From: Clytia hemisphaerica
Lineage: Eukaryota; Cnidaria; Hydrozoa; Leptothecata; Clytiidae
Length of the DNA stretch: 64,000 bases
Assembly: GCA_902728285.1 (NCBI GenBank)
Contig: CACVBU010000910.1
Span: forward strand, 1,058,157 to 1,122,156
Reading direction: 5' to 3'
Below, in pieces: positions 34,891-46,489 of the stretch (within the stretch, counting starts at the first letter, position 1; each line of letters begins with the position of its first letter). The notes below the pieces were generated by a model that had not been told where the DNA came from, searched no databases, and worked only from the letters and a program-made list of their open reading frames with translations. Both the position numbers and the translations under genes were made by a program.

Positions 34891-35732
34891 TAAGAAAACT
34901 ATTTGTATTGAAGAAATGAGGATTAGCTACTGAATGATAGATCAAATTGACCGTTGAGATAAATTAGGGGTAAAGAGACCCAATGACGTCACAGATTTGG
35001 GAAAAACTTCAAAATGCAATATCCGAGTTGAAATGGAGTATTGGAGATAGCGTTACCCCTCATTGATCGAGAATTCTATATGAGAATAAGATGGAAATTA
35101 TGAGGTTGAGTGTGACTTTTAAATTTGGCTGAATTTTTAGGCGTTTTCAATTGATGACGTCATCAAAACAGGTAAAATGCGATATCTCGATATTGGATAG
35201 GGGTTGGAAGGTCATTGACCCCTCATTGGATCGGGAATTTAATGGAGAATAATTTGGGAGGGGTAAAAGAGGGTATATAGAAACTTTCAAAAATCAATAT
35301 ATTCAATTGGGGCATTTTGGGTCCGATGACGTCATAAAAACCTAAAAATACAATATCTCGGGTTGGAGAAAGATTTAAGCAAAGGATGACCCCTCATTGG
35401 ATCGGAAATCATCGAGAGAATCTTTTGGGTAAATGACAAATTGACTTCAGTCAAGTAAAAAAATTATTACCCTTTCGATGACGTCAATTAGGGCCCAAAT
35501 GACGTCACAAAACATTAAATTTGCAATATTTTTAGTTTTCAACCATTTAAAAGGGTAATTTTTTGTTGTTTGGGCTTAGAATTCAACTTTATTACCCTCC
35601 CCCCACCATCCAAAGGGCTTTTGATGTGTTCAACAACACTCTACTCGGCGGGTGCGACGCCGGGTGACGGCTAGTAAGAAAACTATTTGTATTGAAGAAA
35701 TGAGGATTAGCTACTGAATGATAGATCAAATT
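34891..35732. mobile_element. Helitron-like element between 58-bp direct repeats
   Basis: A 58-base sequence starting TAAGAAAACTATTTGTATTG is present at 34891-34948 and again at 35675-35732. Between them is a ~726-bp sequence rich in TGACGTCA words and the recurring phrase GACCCCTCATTGGATCG. It ends with CGGCG-GGTGCGA-CGCCG, a GC-rich hairpin, then GGTGACGGCTAG followed by T. A hairpin followed by CTAG|T is the established 3' terminus of Helitrons. The long direct repeats are not expected of a simple Helitron insertion. A hallmark 5' TC end cannot be fixed. Confidence 0.55.
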
Positions 35733-36222
35733 TAAAGGAGAAGAAATTGGGGTTAGCTGCAAAGGGATTGTAAAAAGAAGTTGCAGTTGATGGGTGGTGG
35801 ATAAATTATCATGAAAAATATCAAGTCCGAAGATGTGAAAATACATATATTGTAGATAGCGTTACCTCAAAATTCAACTTGATAAGTTAAAACCAATATC
35901 AGAGCAGCCATAATTCTTCCAAATCCATCCTTCTGAGTTCACATTCATAAAGATATTCTTGGATTCTTTGATAAACATTTCAGGTTGAACAACAAGCGGA
36001 AGGAGACTCCATTTTGTCTTCCTTCGCCTTCACTTGGGATTTTTCGCAAAAACTAAATTGCTGACCGCTACCGGTACACCCGCAAATTGCTCGAGTTCGG
36101 CCGCGAAGGTTTTTTCCGGTAGACATTATTAAACCGGAAAGATCCAGGTACTATTGAACAAATTATCGCGCTTCAAAAAAGTACGCACGGCCTTAAATCT
36201 GATGAGCTCTACTTCTACTAGT
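35733..36222. other. No gene seen
   Basis: Sequence between the Helitron-like element and the satellite. Short frames only; no splice-bounded exon or motif. Confidence 0.4.
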
Positions 36223-37735
36223 ACATTTCGTTCAAAATATGGGAAAAAGTAAATATCTCACTATTCTGAGCCAACTGCATCCTGGACAACAAGGTTTGAA
36301 TTTGGAGGAGCACTGAAAAATTAAAAGAAAATGACATTTCGTTCATAATAATAACTCATTTCCACGAATGAATAATTAGTTTCCGGTTCGTAGTATGATG
36401 TGGTATAAAGATTCTACTAGTACATTTCGTTCAAAATATGGGACAAAGTAAATATCTCACTATTCTGAGCCAACTGCATCCTGGACAGCAAGGTTTGAAA
36501 TTGGAGGAGCACTGAAAAATTAAAAGAAAATGACATTTCGTTCATAATAATAACTCATTTCCACGAATGAATGATTAGTTTCTGGTTCGTAGTATGATGT
36601 GGTATGAAAACTCTACTTCTACTAGTACATTTCGTTCAAAATATGGGAAAAAGGAAATATCTCACTATTCTGAGCCAACTGCATCATGGACAACAAGGTT
36701 TGAATTTGGAGGAGCACTGAAAAATTAAAAGAAAATGACATTTCGTTCAAAATAATAATTCATTCGACCTTGACAATTTGAAATAGGAAAACTCACATTT
36801 CGTTCAAAATACGAGACGAAGTAAATAACTCACTATTCCGAGCCAACTGCATCCTGGACAGCAAGGTTTGAAATTGGAGGAGCACTGAAAAATTAAAAGA
36901 AAATGACATTTCGTTCATAATAATAACTCATTTCCACGAATGAATAATTAGTTTCTGGTTCGTAGTATAATGTGGTATAAAAACTCTACTTCTACTAGTA
37001 CATTTCGTTCAAAATATGGGAAAAAGGAAATATCTCACTATTTTGAGCCAACTGCATCCTGGACAACAAGGTTTGAATTTGGAGGAGCACTGGAAAATTA
37101 AAAGAAAATGACATTTCGTTCATAATAATAACTCATTTCCACGAATGAATAATTAGTTTCCGGTTCGTAGTATGATGTGGTATAAAGATTCTACTAGTAC
37201 ATTTCGTTCAAATATGGGACAAAGTAAATGTCTCACTATTCTGAGCCAACTGCATCCTGGACAACAAGGTTTGAATTTGGAGGAGCACTGAAAATTTAAA
37301 AGAAAACGACATTTCGTTCAAAATAATAATTCATTCGACCTTGACAATTTGAAATAGGAAAAGTCATATTTCGTTCAAAATACGAGACGAAGTAAATAAC
37401 TCACTATTCCGAGCCAACTGCATCCTGGACAGCAAGGTTTGAGGAGGAGCACTGAAAATTTAAAAGAAAACGACATTTCGTTCAAAATAATAATTCATTC
37501 GACCTTGACAATTTGAAATAGGAAAAGTCACATTTCGTTCAAAATACGAGACGAAGTAAATAACTCACTATTCCGAGCCAACTGCATCCTGGACAGCAAG
37601 GTTTGAAATTGGAGGAGCACTGAAAAATTAAAAGAAAATGACATTTCGTTCAAAATAATAACTTATTTCCACGAATGAATAATTAGTTTCCGGTTCGTAG
37701 TATGATGTGGTATAAAAACTCTACTTCTACTAGTA
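36223..37735. repeat. Eight-copy satellite with two interleaved unit types
   Basis: The phrase CATTTCGTTCAAAATA marks units starting at about 36223, 36422, 36627, 36795, 37000, 37199, 37376 and 37530. Spacings are 199, 205, 168, 205, 199, 177 and 154. Long units carry TGGGA(A/C)AAAG and a tail with GTTTC(C/T)GGTTCGTAGTAT; short units carry ACGAGACGAAG and the tail CATTCGACCTTGACAATTTG. All share GAGCCAACTGCATCCTGGAC and GGAGGAGCACTG. The array abuts a truncated BEL/Pao retrotransposon. Confidence 0.85.
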
Positions 37736-37789
37736 CAGTCAAATTATCAAAGGATGTGACCAGATGCGTCTTGATTTTAATGACATTCA

Positions 37790-38496
37790 ACACTGACTTC
37801 ACAAGCGTGTATCTGTTAACTTCACTGTCTGCCCGGTTGGCGGACACAACATGAATGGCAAAGCTGAAAGAAAGATTAGAGCAATCAACAAATCCATCGA
37901 GCAAAGTGCCCACAAAGAAAGATTTCCATCCTTCAATGGGAAACAATCATTGCCAATAGCATCAACGACTTGCCAATCTTATTACCCCAAACAGGCTTCT
38001 TCTTGGAAGGAGCAATCACAGAAGTCCAACAGGTGAAATGGTTACTTGTGACAACCCACAGAAGCTGTTAAAAGGAAACATAAAAATCTTCAATGCATGG
38101 TTTGAGAATTGGCTACTCAATCATGTACCAAAATTAATGGAACATCCAAAATGGTTTAAAGGAGACAAGAACCTTCAAGTTGGAGATATCGTACTCTTCA
38201 CCAAAACTGACTCTCCAATCTCAACAACATATCAGTATGGTATTATCACTGAAATCGAACCTTCCAAAGATGGCACTGTTCGAAAAGTACGCGTCAAGTA
38301 CACCAATGCCAATGAATCGTCAAGTCGTGAAACGTTCCGCTCAGTCAGAAACCTTGTTCTGATACAATCAATCGACGAAATGGATTTCGCAGAGGAGACA
38401 CACGACAACAACACTCAAACCGACTATCACGATACTAGTCACTCGGATGCCCGCAACACGCTCTTCATATTGATACGCTTTGTTCACGATACGTAA
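37790..38496 (+). pseudogene. BEL/Pao retrotransposon integrase C-terminal fragment
   Basis: The end of the integrase core is visible as CPVGGHNMNGKAERKI (about 37830), followed in shifted frames by SINDLP-like and LITPNRLLLGR-like text. The open frame 38038-38496 encodes FNAWFENWLLNHVPKL, NLQVGDIVLF, YQYGIITEIEPSKDGTVRKV and TFRSVRNLVL. This order matches the integrase C-terminal module of BEL/Pao Pol proteins. Two frameshifts and the absence of gag, protease and RT upstream (the satellite lies there) make it a remnant. Confidence 0.8.
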
Positions 38497-38591
38497 TGGT
38501 TGTTTATGTTTATGCATTATGGTCGATATGTTTGCTCGATACATTAATTGGTCGTTATGTTTTATTGATTTTATTTCAAGAAATTTAAAAC

Positions 38592-39330
38592 CTCCCTGGG
38601 GGAGTGTTGAATAACCAGATAAAAATTTATAAAACTTGAGCTAAAAAGCACCAAAAATAATGAATAATTTTACTTTAAAATTCTTGTTACTTTGTCTACC
38701 ATATTCATTTAGCATTTTTCCAGACTAGTTTTTGTTTACATTTTTGCTACCATTTTGCTAGATCCAAACCATTTCTTGTACATATATTATTTCCAAACCA
38801 TTTCAAGTACATTTATGATGACATCATCAATATTTTTATATAAATATAGGATCACTTCTCACTCAGTTCATTCACTCATAAGTCCTTGAAGAGTCAAGAC
38901 ATGATGTTGGATCAAAACTTCAAATTTATTTAAATAATAATTCAATTTTCAATTGTCAGTTCAATTTTGCACATTCAAACTTTGTCTACGTTTGGACATA
39001 GTCATTTGGCTTTCAGCCATCTTAGTCAGCTTCCAGCTGTCACTTCTGGCCACCCTGGTACGTTGTTTTTCATGTTTTCTCTCTTTTTTTTTCTTTGTTT
39101 GCATTGTGCCTCGCCTTGAATGAACTTTAGGTTAGCCTAGGTTAGGGACATGTTTTCAGATATTTGGACAGATATTCAGACTTTTCAACTCAATTTAGAC
39201 TCAACTTATACATAGACTTAGATTTCGTTCATACTCATTCAATTTTATTTATTTTGCGGTTATTTATAAAACTCATTTGTATCTATTTCAGTTTGAACCT
39301 CTCTCAATAAATGGTTCCAAGCACATAACC
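38592..39330 (+). mobile_element. Polypurine tract and presumed 3' LTR of the BEL/Pao remnant
   Basis: CTGGGGGAG ends at the start of TGTTGAATAACC (38606), the expected polypurine-tract/LTR boundary after the Pol stop. A TATATAAATATAGG box-like sequence near 38840 is followed by a CACTTCTCACTCAGTTC start-region-like stretch, and AATAAA occurs near 39306. The 3' LTR end and a matching 5' LTR are not identifiable in the window, so the right border is approximate. Confidence 0.5.
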
Positions 39331-39559
39331 AATTTGTGATAGTCTGTGAAGCACCCGATAGACAACAACTCCAGCATCCTTTTATTCAGGGACCACCCTT
39401 TTAGTAAATACCTTGTAGTAGCTATAACCACCAATTACAATCCCGGTAACACCCTTTTAGGACTTTTAGTACTCTGCAGTAGCACCAGCAAAACCTTCAT
39501 TTTGAAAAAAACAAACTTGATTGACCCAACAAGACAATTTGATTTTAAAACTTACCTTG

Positions 39560-40440
39560 AAACAAGCCTTCTTTCAAGAGGGGTCAATGACTTCTTAATT
39601 TCATCCATTTCTGCTTCCTTGTTTTTATTACGGACTTTGAATCTTGAAATAAGCATTTCGAACACCTACGTGATCCGCCGTCTATTGAGCATCGTCAGCC
39701 TAATGCCAGTGACTTCAGCCAGCTCGAGCCAGTTCTCAATGGTGGGCAGTTTGATAAGCTCCGAAGTGAGTCTGGGATATTTTTCTGCAAGAAATCCTTT
39801 ACTTTCAAAAGATTATCAGTAACGGGAAGTAGCTTGACTTTCTCAAACTTACTGTCGTCAAGACAGCGGACAGATATAGAAGAAATACGTTTGCTCCATT
39901 CCAAATTGAACAGTTGAGAAAATCTTTCGGCTCTTTGTAAAAGGAGATCGTTGTTGCTTTTGATTGCCAATCCTTTGAGCACTTGGCAGGTCTGGTCAAC
40001 TGCATAACCCAGCTTTAAGGGTACTGAAGGTTTCGTGAATATTGGGCCCCTGTTCCCGTCAGTTACAGATATTTCGTAGCCACCCATGATTTTAGCCATT
40101 TCAACGATACGATCAAAATGAGCTGGGTCGAGGTAATGTGTCAACGGTTGTCTTCTTTTACGATCTCTGCTACCTCATCTTTATTCATTTTGTCGAGAAT
40201 TTCTCTCAACTCGATTGAAGCTCCTTTACTGTATCTGTTGGAATACAGTAAAATATTTGACTGCTTCAGTATACGTTCATTATCACTTTCGCCCTTACAC
40301 TTGCAGGTCTTCACGTGTCTCCACATCTCTCCCTTCGTCACAAACCCCAAACAATGTAGGCACGGCCGGTAATCGTCAGCTGAAACAATATCATCCGTAC
40401 CTGGCCGCCTAACGACGTGCAGTTGTCCTCCACATCTTTA
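39560..40440 (-). pseudogene. Tyrosine-recombinase-like protein, N-terminal half
   Basis: On the minus strand the reading is a zinc-binding N-terminus (YRPCLHCLGFVTKGEMWRHV and TCKCKG). It continues with ELREILDKMNKDEVAEIVKED and, after a small shift at 40141, LDPAHFDRIVEMAK, PSVPLKLGYAVDQTC, AERFSQLFNLEWSKRI and KLLPVTDNLLKVKDFL. Another shift gives EVTGIRLTMLNRRRIT, then a stop and KSLTPLERRLVSR. From memory this is an uncharacterised animal family whose C-terminal half looks like a tyrosine recombinase (GH...H..YR). The catalytic half does not follow here. Three or more lesions show it is dead. Confidence 0.65.
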
Positions 40441-41656
40441 TAACTAAAGAAAAAATATGGTATTCAGATTGAACTCCGACTCAAATCTCAGGGCATTTTG
40501 AAGTAATTAATTATTAACTAGTAACAAAATAATAACAGCGATACAGGAAGATGTTTTAGTTAGTAATTTTTTTGAATTCGGAAATCAGAAATTTAACCCC
40601 ACCCCTTATTGAATGACCACTCTTCTTCCCTTCCATATGTCGAAGCAATTCATTGAAAATGTTTATACACAAATAGCCTAAAACCATTAAGAATGCTGAA
40701 ATTTAAGGAAAATTTAAGCCACTAACAAACACTAACATTAACAAATTTTGTGCAAAGAAAGCTCTTAGAACGGAAATTATGACTAATAAAAATAAGATGG
40801 CAATATTCTTAGGAAATTCTTAACTCTTTGGACAAATTCATCATGAAGATTTTTATAAAGTATATTCTTATTCTTTCTTTTCTTAATAAAAATAATAATA
40901 ACAATAATTTCCTTACCGATTTCTGTTGTTGAAATGCTTTACCAAACCAGTGGGGTTCTTCATTGGCTGCCAAAGCATCACTAGTTTTCCCAGATTAATT
41001 TTTGTTTTTCTTTTTCGGTGGTATCATTTTATTGTCTTGTGTTGCAGTGACCTGTCCACGTTAGTTGTCCTCGCAGCAACATAGAAGCCCAGTGAAAGCG
41101 ACCTAGAAACGTTCGAAAATTTGAAACATTCGATTTTCTAAAGCGCGCGAAAACTCTTTAACGTTTTTGTAACTTTATTACACCCCTGTATCAGTGCCCA
41201 ATGGAACAGTGGGGATAAAAATTTGTATCAAAATCTCAATGGGGATAAAAATCTATTGTTTCCAGCTCAAAAATTCCAGTGGGGATTGTATTTGAGTGCA
41301 ATTTTTTCCATTCAATTTCCGATGGGGATAAATCTATTTGAAATTTTAGAGCATTTTTTCCAGCGGGGCGACTTTTGGGCAATTTTTCCAGTGGGGCGGG
41401 AATCCACCGGGTCTGTGACACAGGAGTGTTTTATTGGTCAGTGCGATTGGAAATGAAGCAATTCCACTGGGCAAATCTGACACCCAGGGAATGCACTTAG
41501 GCAAAACAGGTGAGGGGTATGTGCGAACCATAAGGGTACCCTTTTTCATGCCTCAGAAGTCTCTCAAAGGAGTACAAATTCATGGGTTAGTCTATGAAAG
41601 GGTCCTAAAATCACGAAAATCAGAAATATTTTTTCTCAAAGGGTCACGATTAATTT
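40441..41656. other. No clear gene
   Basis: A possible minus-strand exon around 40920-41010 ends at a donor-like ATCG|GTAAGG; I could not link it to anything. From 41190 to 41410 the phrase CAATGGGGAT/CAGTGGGG repeats irregularly. Confidence 0.35.
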
Positions 41657-41890
41657 GTGAAACAAAACTGGATATCGATTACCAATACAAATGGAGGAGA
41701 TCTTGTGCGGAAATGCAAATTCTACTTGTCCGCTGAAATTGTTTCCATATTATTTTATGAAACGAAACTAGGCTTCAATTGTTCAATCATATGGAGGATA
41801 AAAAGTTGTCCTCAGATCTTGTGCAGAAATGTAAATTCTACTTGTCCCCTGGAATTGTGTCCATAATATTTTGTGAAACGAAACTGGGAT
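41657..41890. repeat. Tandem repeat, about two units of ~115 bp
   Basis: GAAACAAAACTGG, ATATGGAGGA, GATCTTGTGC(G/A)GAAATG and AAATTCTACTTGTCC recur in the same order, each roughly 115-125 bases apart. Non-coding. Confidence 0.6.
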
Positions 41891-41961
41891 ATCTTGCGCG
41901 ATAGATCTTCTAATTTCTAAGAGACTGGCTTTCGGCGTCCTTCCAACAAATAATTTCATCT

Positions 41962-42160
41962 TTGCGGCACTCACCAGAGGATCCAAGGTTGTGTACCCAT
42001 ATGGGGCACACTGTGGAGGTTCACAAAGAGCACTATCGGATCCACGATAATGCTATCGAGCTTTCAAAGGTTTCCAAACTTCCGTGGACTCTGGAAAGCC
42101 ATGTCATCTTGTGGGAAAGAGGTTATCAGACATCTCAATCGATGGTATTTCATTTTCTTT
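41962..42160 (+). pseudogene. Tyrosine-recombinase-like C-terminal fragment
   Basis: The frame reads RLCTHMGHTVEVHKEHYR followed by DNAIELSKVSKL. GH...VH..HYRL...A.EL.K.SKLL is, from memory, the C-terminal signature of the same family as the minus-strand fragment at 39560-40440. It includes the His and Tyr that resemble the H-x(n)-Y end of tyrosine recombinases. The two fragments lie on opposite strands about 1.5 kb apart, so they are either an inverted broken copy or two independent remnants. The active site is incomplete here. Confidence 0.55.
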
Positions 42161-42490
42161 CTCTCTCATATGTAATTCGTTAATCTACTTAAGGCACCTA
42201 ATTTTGGCGTGAGTTTAATTTTGCGGGGGTGGAGGGGTCAAAAAAGTTTTTTCATAGGGAATTTAACAGTTAACCTGTTTCAGGGCCTGAAAAAGCAAGA
42301 ATTTCGGCGATGCATGAAATGAATTAAACTTGAAATTGGAAGTTTTATATAATTTTTGGATGACAAAAAAAAAGTGTAAATTTTGGCAGATTTTTAGGTA
42401 GGCTGTTTATAAAAGACCTGTTTATAAATACATATGAGAAATTGTCTTTGATATTTTTTTCTTATATTATTTGTGTTGTAACCTTTTCAG

Positions 42491-42964
42491 ATTTACCAGA
42501 TTTCGAACTCGATGAGCCTGATGTCGAAGGTTCAACGGAGACTGATGAAAACTCTAAAAGTCAAACGTCAACCTCGTCTTCATTGTCTAGTTAAATCTGT
42601 TCCTTTTTCGACAAAAAAAAATAAACCGTCAAAACTTCTTTCTCGTTTTTTTTATCAAAATTGACTTTGTCAAATTCGACCCTATTTACCTATTTCAACC
42701 TAGACAAGATCAGGATTTACCCAATTGTTTGGTTTCGTTTTCTTAATTCTTACTTACATTTTACGTTTTGTAACCTTTTCAGATTTACCAGAGATCGAAA
42801 GGAATGACAAATCTTCATCGGATCTAACGTCAACCAAAAAGAAAACCTTGTCGTCATCCTCGCGTTCAGGTAAATCTGACAAAGAGATTTCATCGTCAAA
42901 AGCTCTACGAAAATGTGTAGGAAAAATAGTAGGGGCGTGCCGCTGGTCCAGGTACCTTTTTTAA
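42491..42964 (+). CDS. Duplicated Ser/Thr-rich linker exons
   Basis: Two exons begin with the same acceptor text AACCTTTTCAG|ATTTACCAGA at 42491 and 42783. They read DLPDFELDEPDVEGSTETDE and DLPEIERNDKSSSDLTSTKK, both rich in Ser, Thr and charge. The second ends at CGTTCAG|GTAAATCTG. In the first the matching place is TGTCTAGTTAAATCTG, so its donor is altered and the frame runs to a stop. They probably belong to the linker downstream of the recombinase-like fragment (41962) or to the gene starting at 43262. I cannot connect the phases fully. Confidence 0.4.
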
Positions 42965-43261
42965 GTTTTTCTACGATGGGAAAATGACAACATCGAACGT
43001 GGCCGGAGCTTGCTCCAGAGTATATGAAATGGCCGAATTGGAAGGGGAATTAAAGTATGTTCCTATATATCAATTGGTCTTGTTACAAATTGAAATCTTC
43101 ACAGATTTTATAGTGAAAAGGCAACTTAACTATATGGCTATAAAAAAATTGTCTTTTTCCTGTCGTGCTAACGTCTCCTTTGTATACAACATTTTTCTAG
43201 TTTATTTAAAATACTTTTTATTAAACTGCAAAATATTGATCTCCTGCTTTATCACATTTAG

Positions 43262-45581
43262 ACGATGCTCTCCGTATCCGTCATGCTGTTGCCACTGAGC
43301 TAGCTGGACATGGAGAAAAGTGCGAAATAGTTATTAATTTCGAACAGGTAAGAAAAACTTACCTGTTGAAATCAAATCTCTAAATCCAATAGGTCGTTTT
43401 AAATCTTCTTTGACAATATATACCGGGTGCGCCACAAAAAAGTTTCTCTCTTTAAAACTAATTTTCCCAAAATCTAAAAATTTTAAAAGAACCATTCCTA
43501 TTCCATTGGAAAGAAGAAAGATAGATAAACTTAAATTTTGATGGGTCATTTAGTAAATTCGGTTGATTAGATCGAGAGTTATGCTCTATTGAATACAAAA
43601 GTTACTTTTTGAAAGTGCTCAAAAACGTTAAAAATCGACCTATCAAATTAAACAGAAAAATAATAACATAATGCATCAGTATTTTCGTTTCAGTCATTAA
43701 AAATGATAATTAGCTGTCTAAATGACCGTTTGTTATATAAAGGAAGATTGAATTTCAATAAAAGGCAGAAAATTCGTCGAAAAAAGCCAAAAAATCTGGT
43801 AAAATTCATAAAAATACATCAAATATGGGTTTCGAGATACATCCAGCCTTACATATACTTTGTCCAGTCTAGAACCAAAAATCTGAGGAAAATCTTCTTA
43901 AAAGTAAATTGAAATGATTTTGATGAACCTTTTAAACCCTTTCGTTCCATCACTTTCAAAATTTATGTGCTTAAGTACTGAAAAATGGTCTTAATCATTT
44001 AAAGCCTCTTGCGATTACCAATTTTAAAATAAAAATTTGATAGGTCGATGTTTTACGTTTCGGGCACTTTCTGAAAGTAACTTTTTTATTCGATTGAGCA
44101 AAACTTTTGGTCTAATGAATCGAATTTATTAAATGACCCATCAAAATTTAAGTTTATCTTTCTTCTTTCTGATGGAATGGTTGTTTCTCAATTCTTAGAT
44201 TTCGAAAAAATCAGTTTTAAAGAGAGAAACTTTTTTGTGGCGCACCCGGTATCTTTAATTGAGCTTTTCCACTTCTTACCATTGACTGACTGTTACTGTG
44301 GCCTTCTAGGTTCAATTTATTATATATTAGATATCACTATTAATATTTTTAACAGCGCGAGTCAATTCGACTGTCTATGAAGATGTATGAAAAAGTGAGA
44401 GGGAAGTCGTTCGACCCCTCGAAAGTACCACGCTCTACAGAAGTGTTAAAAAATAAAGAACTTGCATTTATTGAACGATGGAAGAAAAATATCAGGGAGG
44501 AGTTTGGTAACGAGATTAACGATTCAAAGCTGATAAAATTTATTATCAGTGAGCCTGGTAAGACTACTTCAATAAAATTGATTCCTCAACCAACATACTA
44601 AGCAATTTTGACTCTATTTACAGTTGGACGTTGGATGTTAGCATGTTGTTTTTTAAATAACCCTAATTCCTGGAAATAATTATATTACTTCAACCTGTTT
44701 AATTCGTTTTTCACAATGATCCTAAAAGGTGGAAATGACGACTACAATTTTTATCAGCCAATAATATTATTTCATCCTGTTCATATCGTTGCACGTTGGT
44801 TATTTGCATGGTTTTTCTAAATAACCCTAAATTCTGGAAATAATAACTACTGTTTTTATCAAATAATTATATTAATTCAACCTGTTTAATCCGGTTTTTA
44901 CAATGAGCCTAAAAGGTGGATTTAATGACTTGTATTTTCATTAAATATTTATATTAATCTAAAGATGACGAAGAGAGCTTCAACACTCAAGAAGACGATG
45001 TTGGTGCTGATTTATCTCCAAAAGGTCAATCCTTACAATCTTACTATTTTTATCAAGAATAAGAAATCACAGAAATTCGCATTCCTTTTCATCGGAACCT
45101 GATTGATTTTACCTTTTGATGAACTGTTACTTTAAATATTTTTAGAACCAAAACAAAATCTACCGTCTTCAGAATGTTCGAAGACCTTTCTCACGGAAGT
45201 TTGGTTCTTTCAATCAACTACAGTAATTGAATTTATTAAAGGAGGATATTTTAACTTTTTTCCAAATTCTCTTGTGCTATTCTTATTCAAACATTAGACA
45301 TAACCTGAAACCTCATTATTTTCTACCTGTTTATGAACAATATCTTTCGTCTTCTTCAGAGCCACAAGAAGAATGTCAACCACCAGAAGGAAATGGAAAC
45401 GGAGTGACTAACCCTAAAAACCCTAACAGAGGTTTGGTTCTTTTAATTTATTAAAATTTCATTTAACAAAGGATGATGGTTTAACTTTTCTCGGGACGTT
45501 TGTTACATTTATTTAGACCCTAAACCATTAACTTCCTCCAAAATTGAAGCGAACTCACAGGATGTAAAATCTGTTGATTAA
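43262..45581 (+). CDS. Multi-exon gene of unknown function
   Basis: Exons in phase: 43262-43347 (DALRIRHAVATELAGHGEK), 44356-44557 (MKMYEKVRGKSFDPSKV, ELAFIERWKKNIREEFGN), 44965-45024 (acidic, DDEESFNTQEDD), 45146 to about 45191, 45360-45431 (EPQEECQPPEGNGNG) and 45517-45581 with TAA. The later exons are short, acidic or proline-rich and mostly phase 1, like the tail of the long gene at 28802-31272. The donor of the 45146 exon does not keep phase, and the 5' end is open; a possible upstream exon at 42984-43050 (NVAGACSRVYEMAELEGEL) is off phase. I do not recognise the family. The first intron holds a mariner-type MITE. Confidence 0.5.
43421..44251. mobile_element. Mariner-type MITE with ~200-bp inverted repeats
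   Basis: Ends are TACCGGGTGCGCCACAAAAA and its complement, and the symmetry continues inward for about 200 bases (TTTCTCTCTTTAAAACT, AACTTAAATTTTGATGGGTC, GAAAGT(G)CTC). The TA dinucleotide at the edge and the CCGGGTGCGCCA ends suit Tc1/mariner elements. The interior is non-coding. It lies in the first intron of the 43262-45581 gene. Confidence 0.85.
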
Positions 45582-45697
45582 ACAGAAAAAGACACATCAA
45601 AAGTTTTTCTTCCTTTCTGCTTTGATCTGAAATTGTCATAAAATGCACTCTCATCGAAAAGACTTAGTATTAGTAATTTATAGTCGAGTTACTTTCT

Positions 45698-46489
45698 TTG
45701 TCTAAGTCTAGGGCTAGCTGGGTTGCCAAAAATAATCGGTCTAGGGTGAAATTTACAAAACCGCTCTTTAAAGAGACACTTGAATACCTCATGAGCAATT
45801 GCTATTTCACATTTGGTAATAAAATCTTTAGACAAACAATAGGTATTCCGATGGGCTCGGACCCAGCTCCCTTTATGGCTAATTTGTTCTTATATCATTT
45901 TGAAAGTCAATGGGTGAAAAGCCTCAAGAAAGAAAATTTACAAAAAGCAAGGCGCTTTTCAAACACTTTTCGATTCATCGACGATCTTTTAACCATCAAT
46001 GATGACAATTTATTTATGGAAAACTATAAAGAAATCTACCCTCCTGAACTTCAGCTCAATCTTGAAAGTTCAGGCGATACTATTACTTTTTTGGATCTCT
46101 CATTAACCAATGACAACGGTTACATAGATGCAAAACTCTATGACAAAAAAGATAACTTTCCTTTTTCGATTGTTCGTCTTTTATTTGCGTCGAGCAATAT
46201 TCCATCTCGGATGTTTTATAACTGTGTGGGAGCTGAAATTTTGAGGATTGGTAGGGTCTGTTCCAGTGTGAACAATTTCATTAGTGCAAGTATGTCTCTC
46301 ATTGATAGAGCAAAGAAGCAAGGAGCAAAGATTACACGGTTGGAAAAAGTTTTGAGGAAAATTTATGGTCGCCATCAAGTTTTGAGAACCTTTTTCAGTA
46401 ATGCGAAAAAAAATTTCAGATTCATTACTCCACAACTAAACAACAAAAAAATTTTGGACTTGTCACTGTTTCTTTTACTAATTTACTAA
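45698..46489 (+). mobile_element. Reverse transcriptase fragment, Penelope-like (tentative)
   Basis: A 263-residue frame contains GIPMGSDPAPFMANLFLYHF, the catalytic FRFIDDLL (Asp-Asp), the palm/thumb motif ITFLDLSLTNDNGY, then KLYDKKDNFPFSIVR and GAEILRIGRVCSS. The order FIDD, FLDL, LYDK, RI.R resembles Penelope-like RTs more than LINE or LTR RTs, but I am not certain. Fingers and the upstream region are missing, so it is 5'-truncated. No GIY-YIG endonuclease is recognised downstream. Confidence 0.65.

Noticed and set aside
36223..37735. Repeat array considered as a CRISPR
   Set aside because: Units are long, adjacent and without unique spacers; this is a eukaryotic satellite.
39346..39822. 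158-codon plus-strand frame
   Set aside because: It is the antisense of the recognisable tyrosine-recombinase-like fragment on the minus strand.
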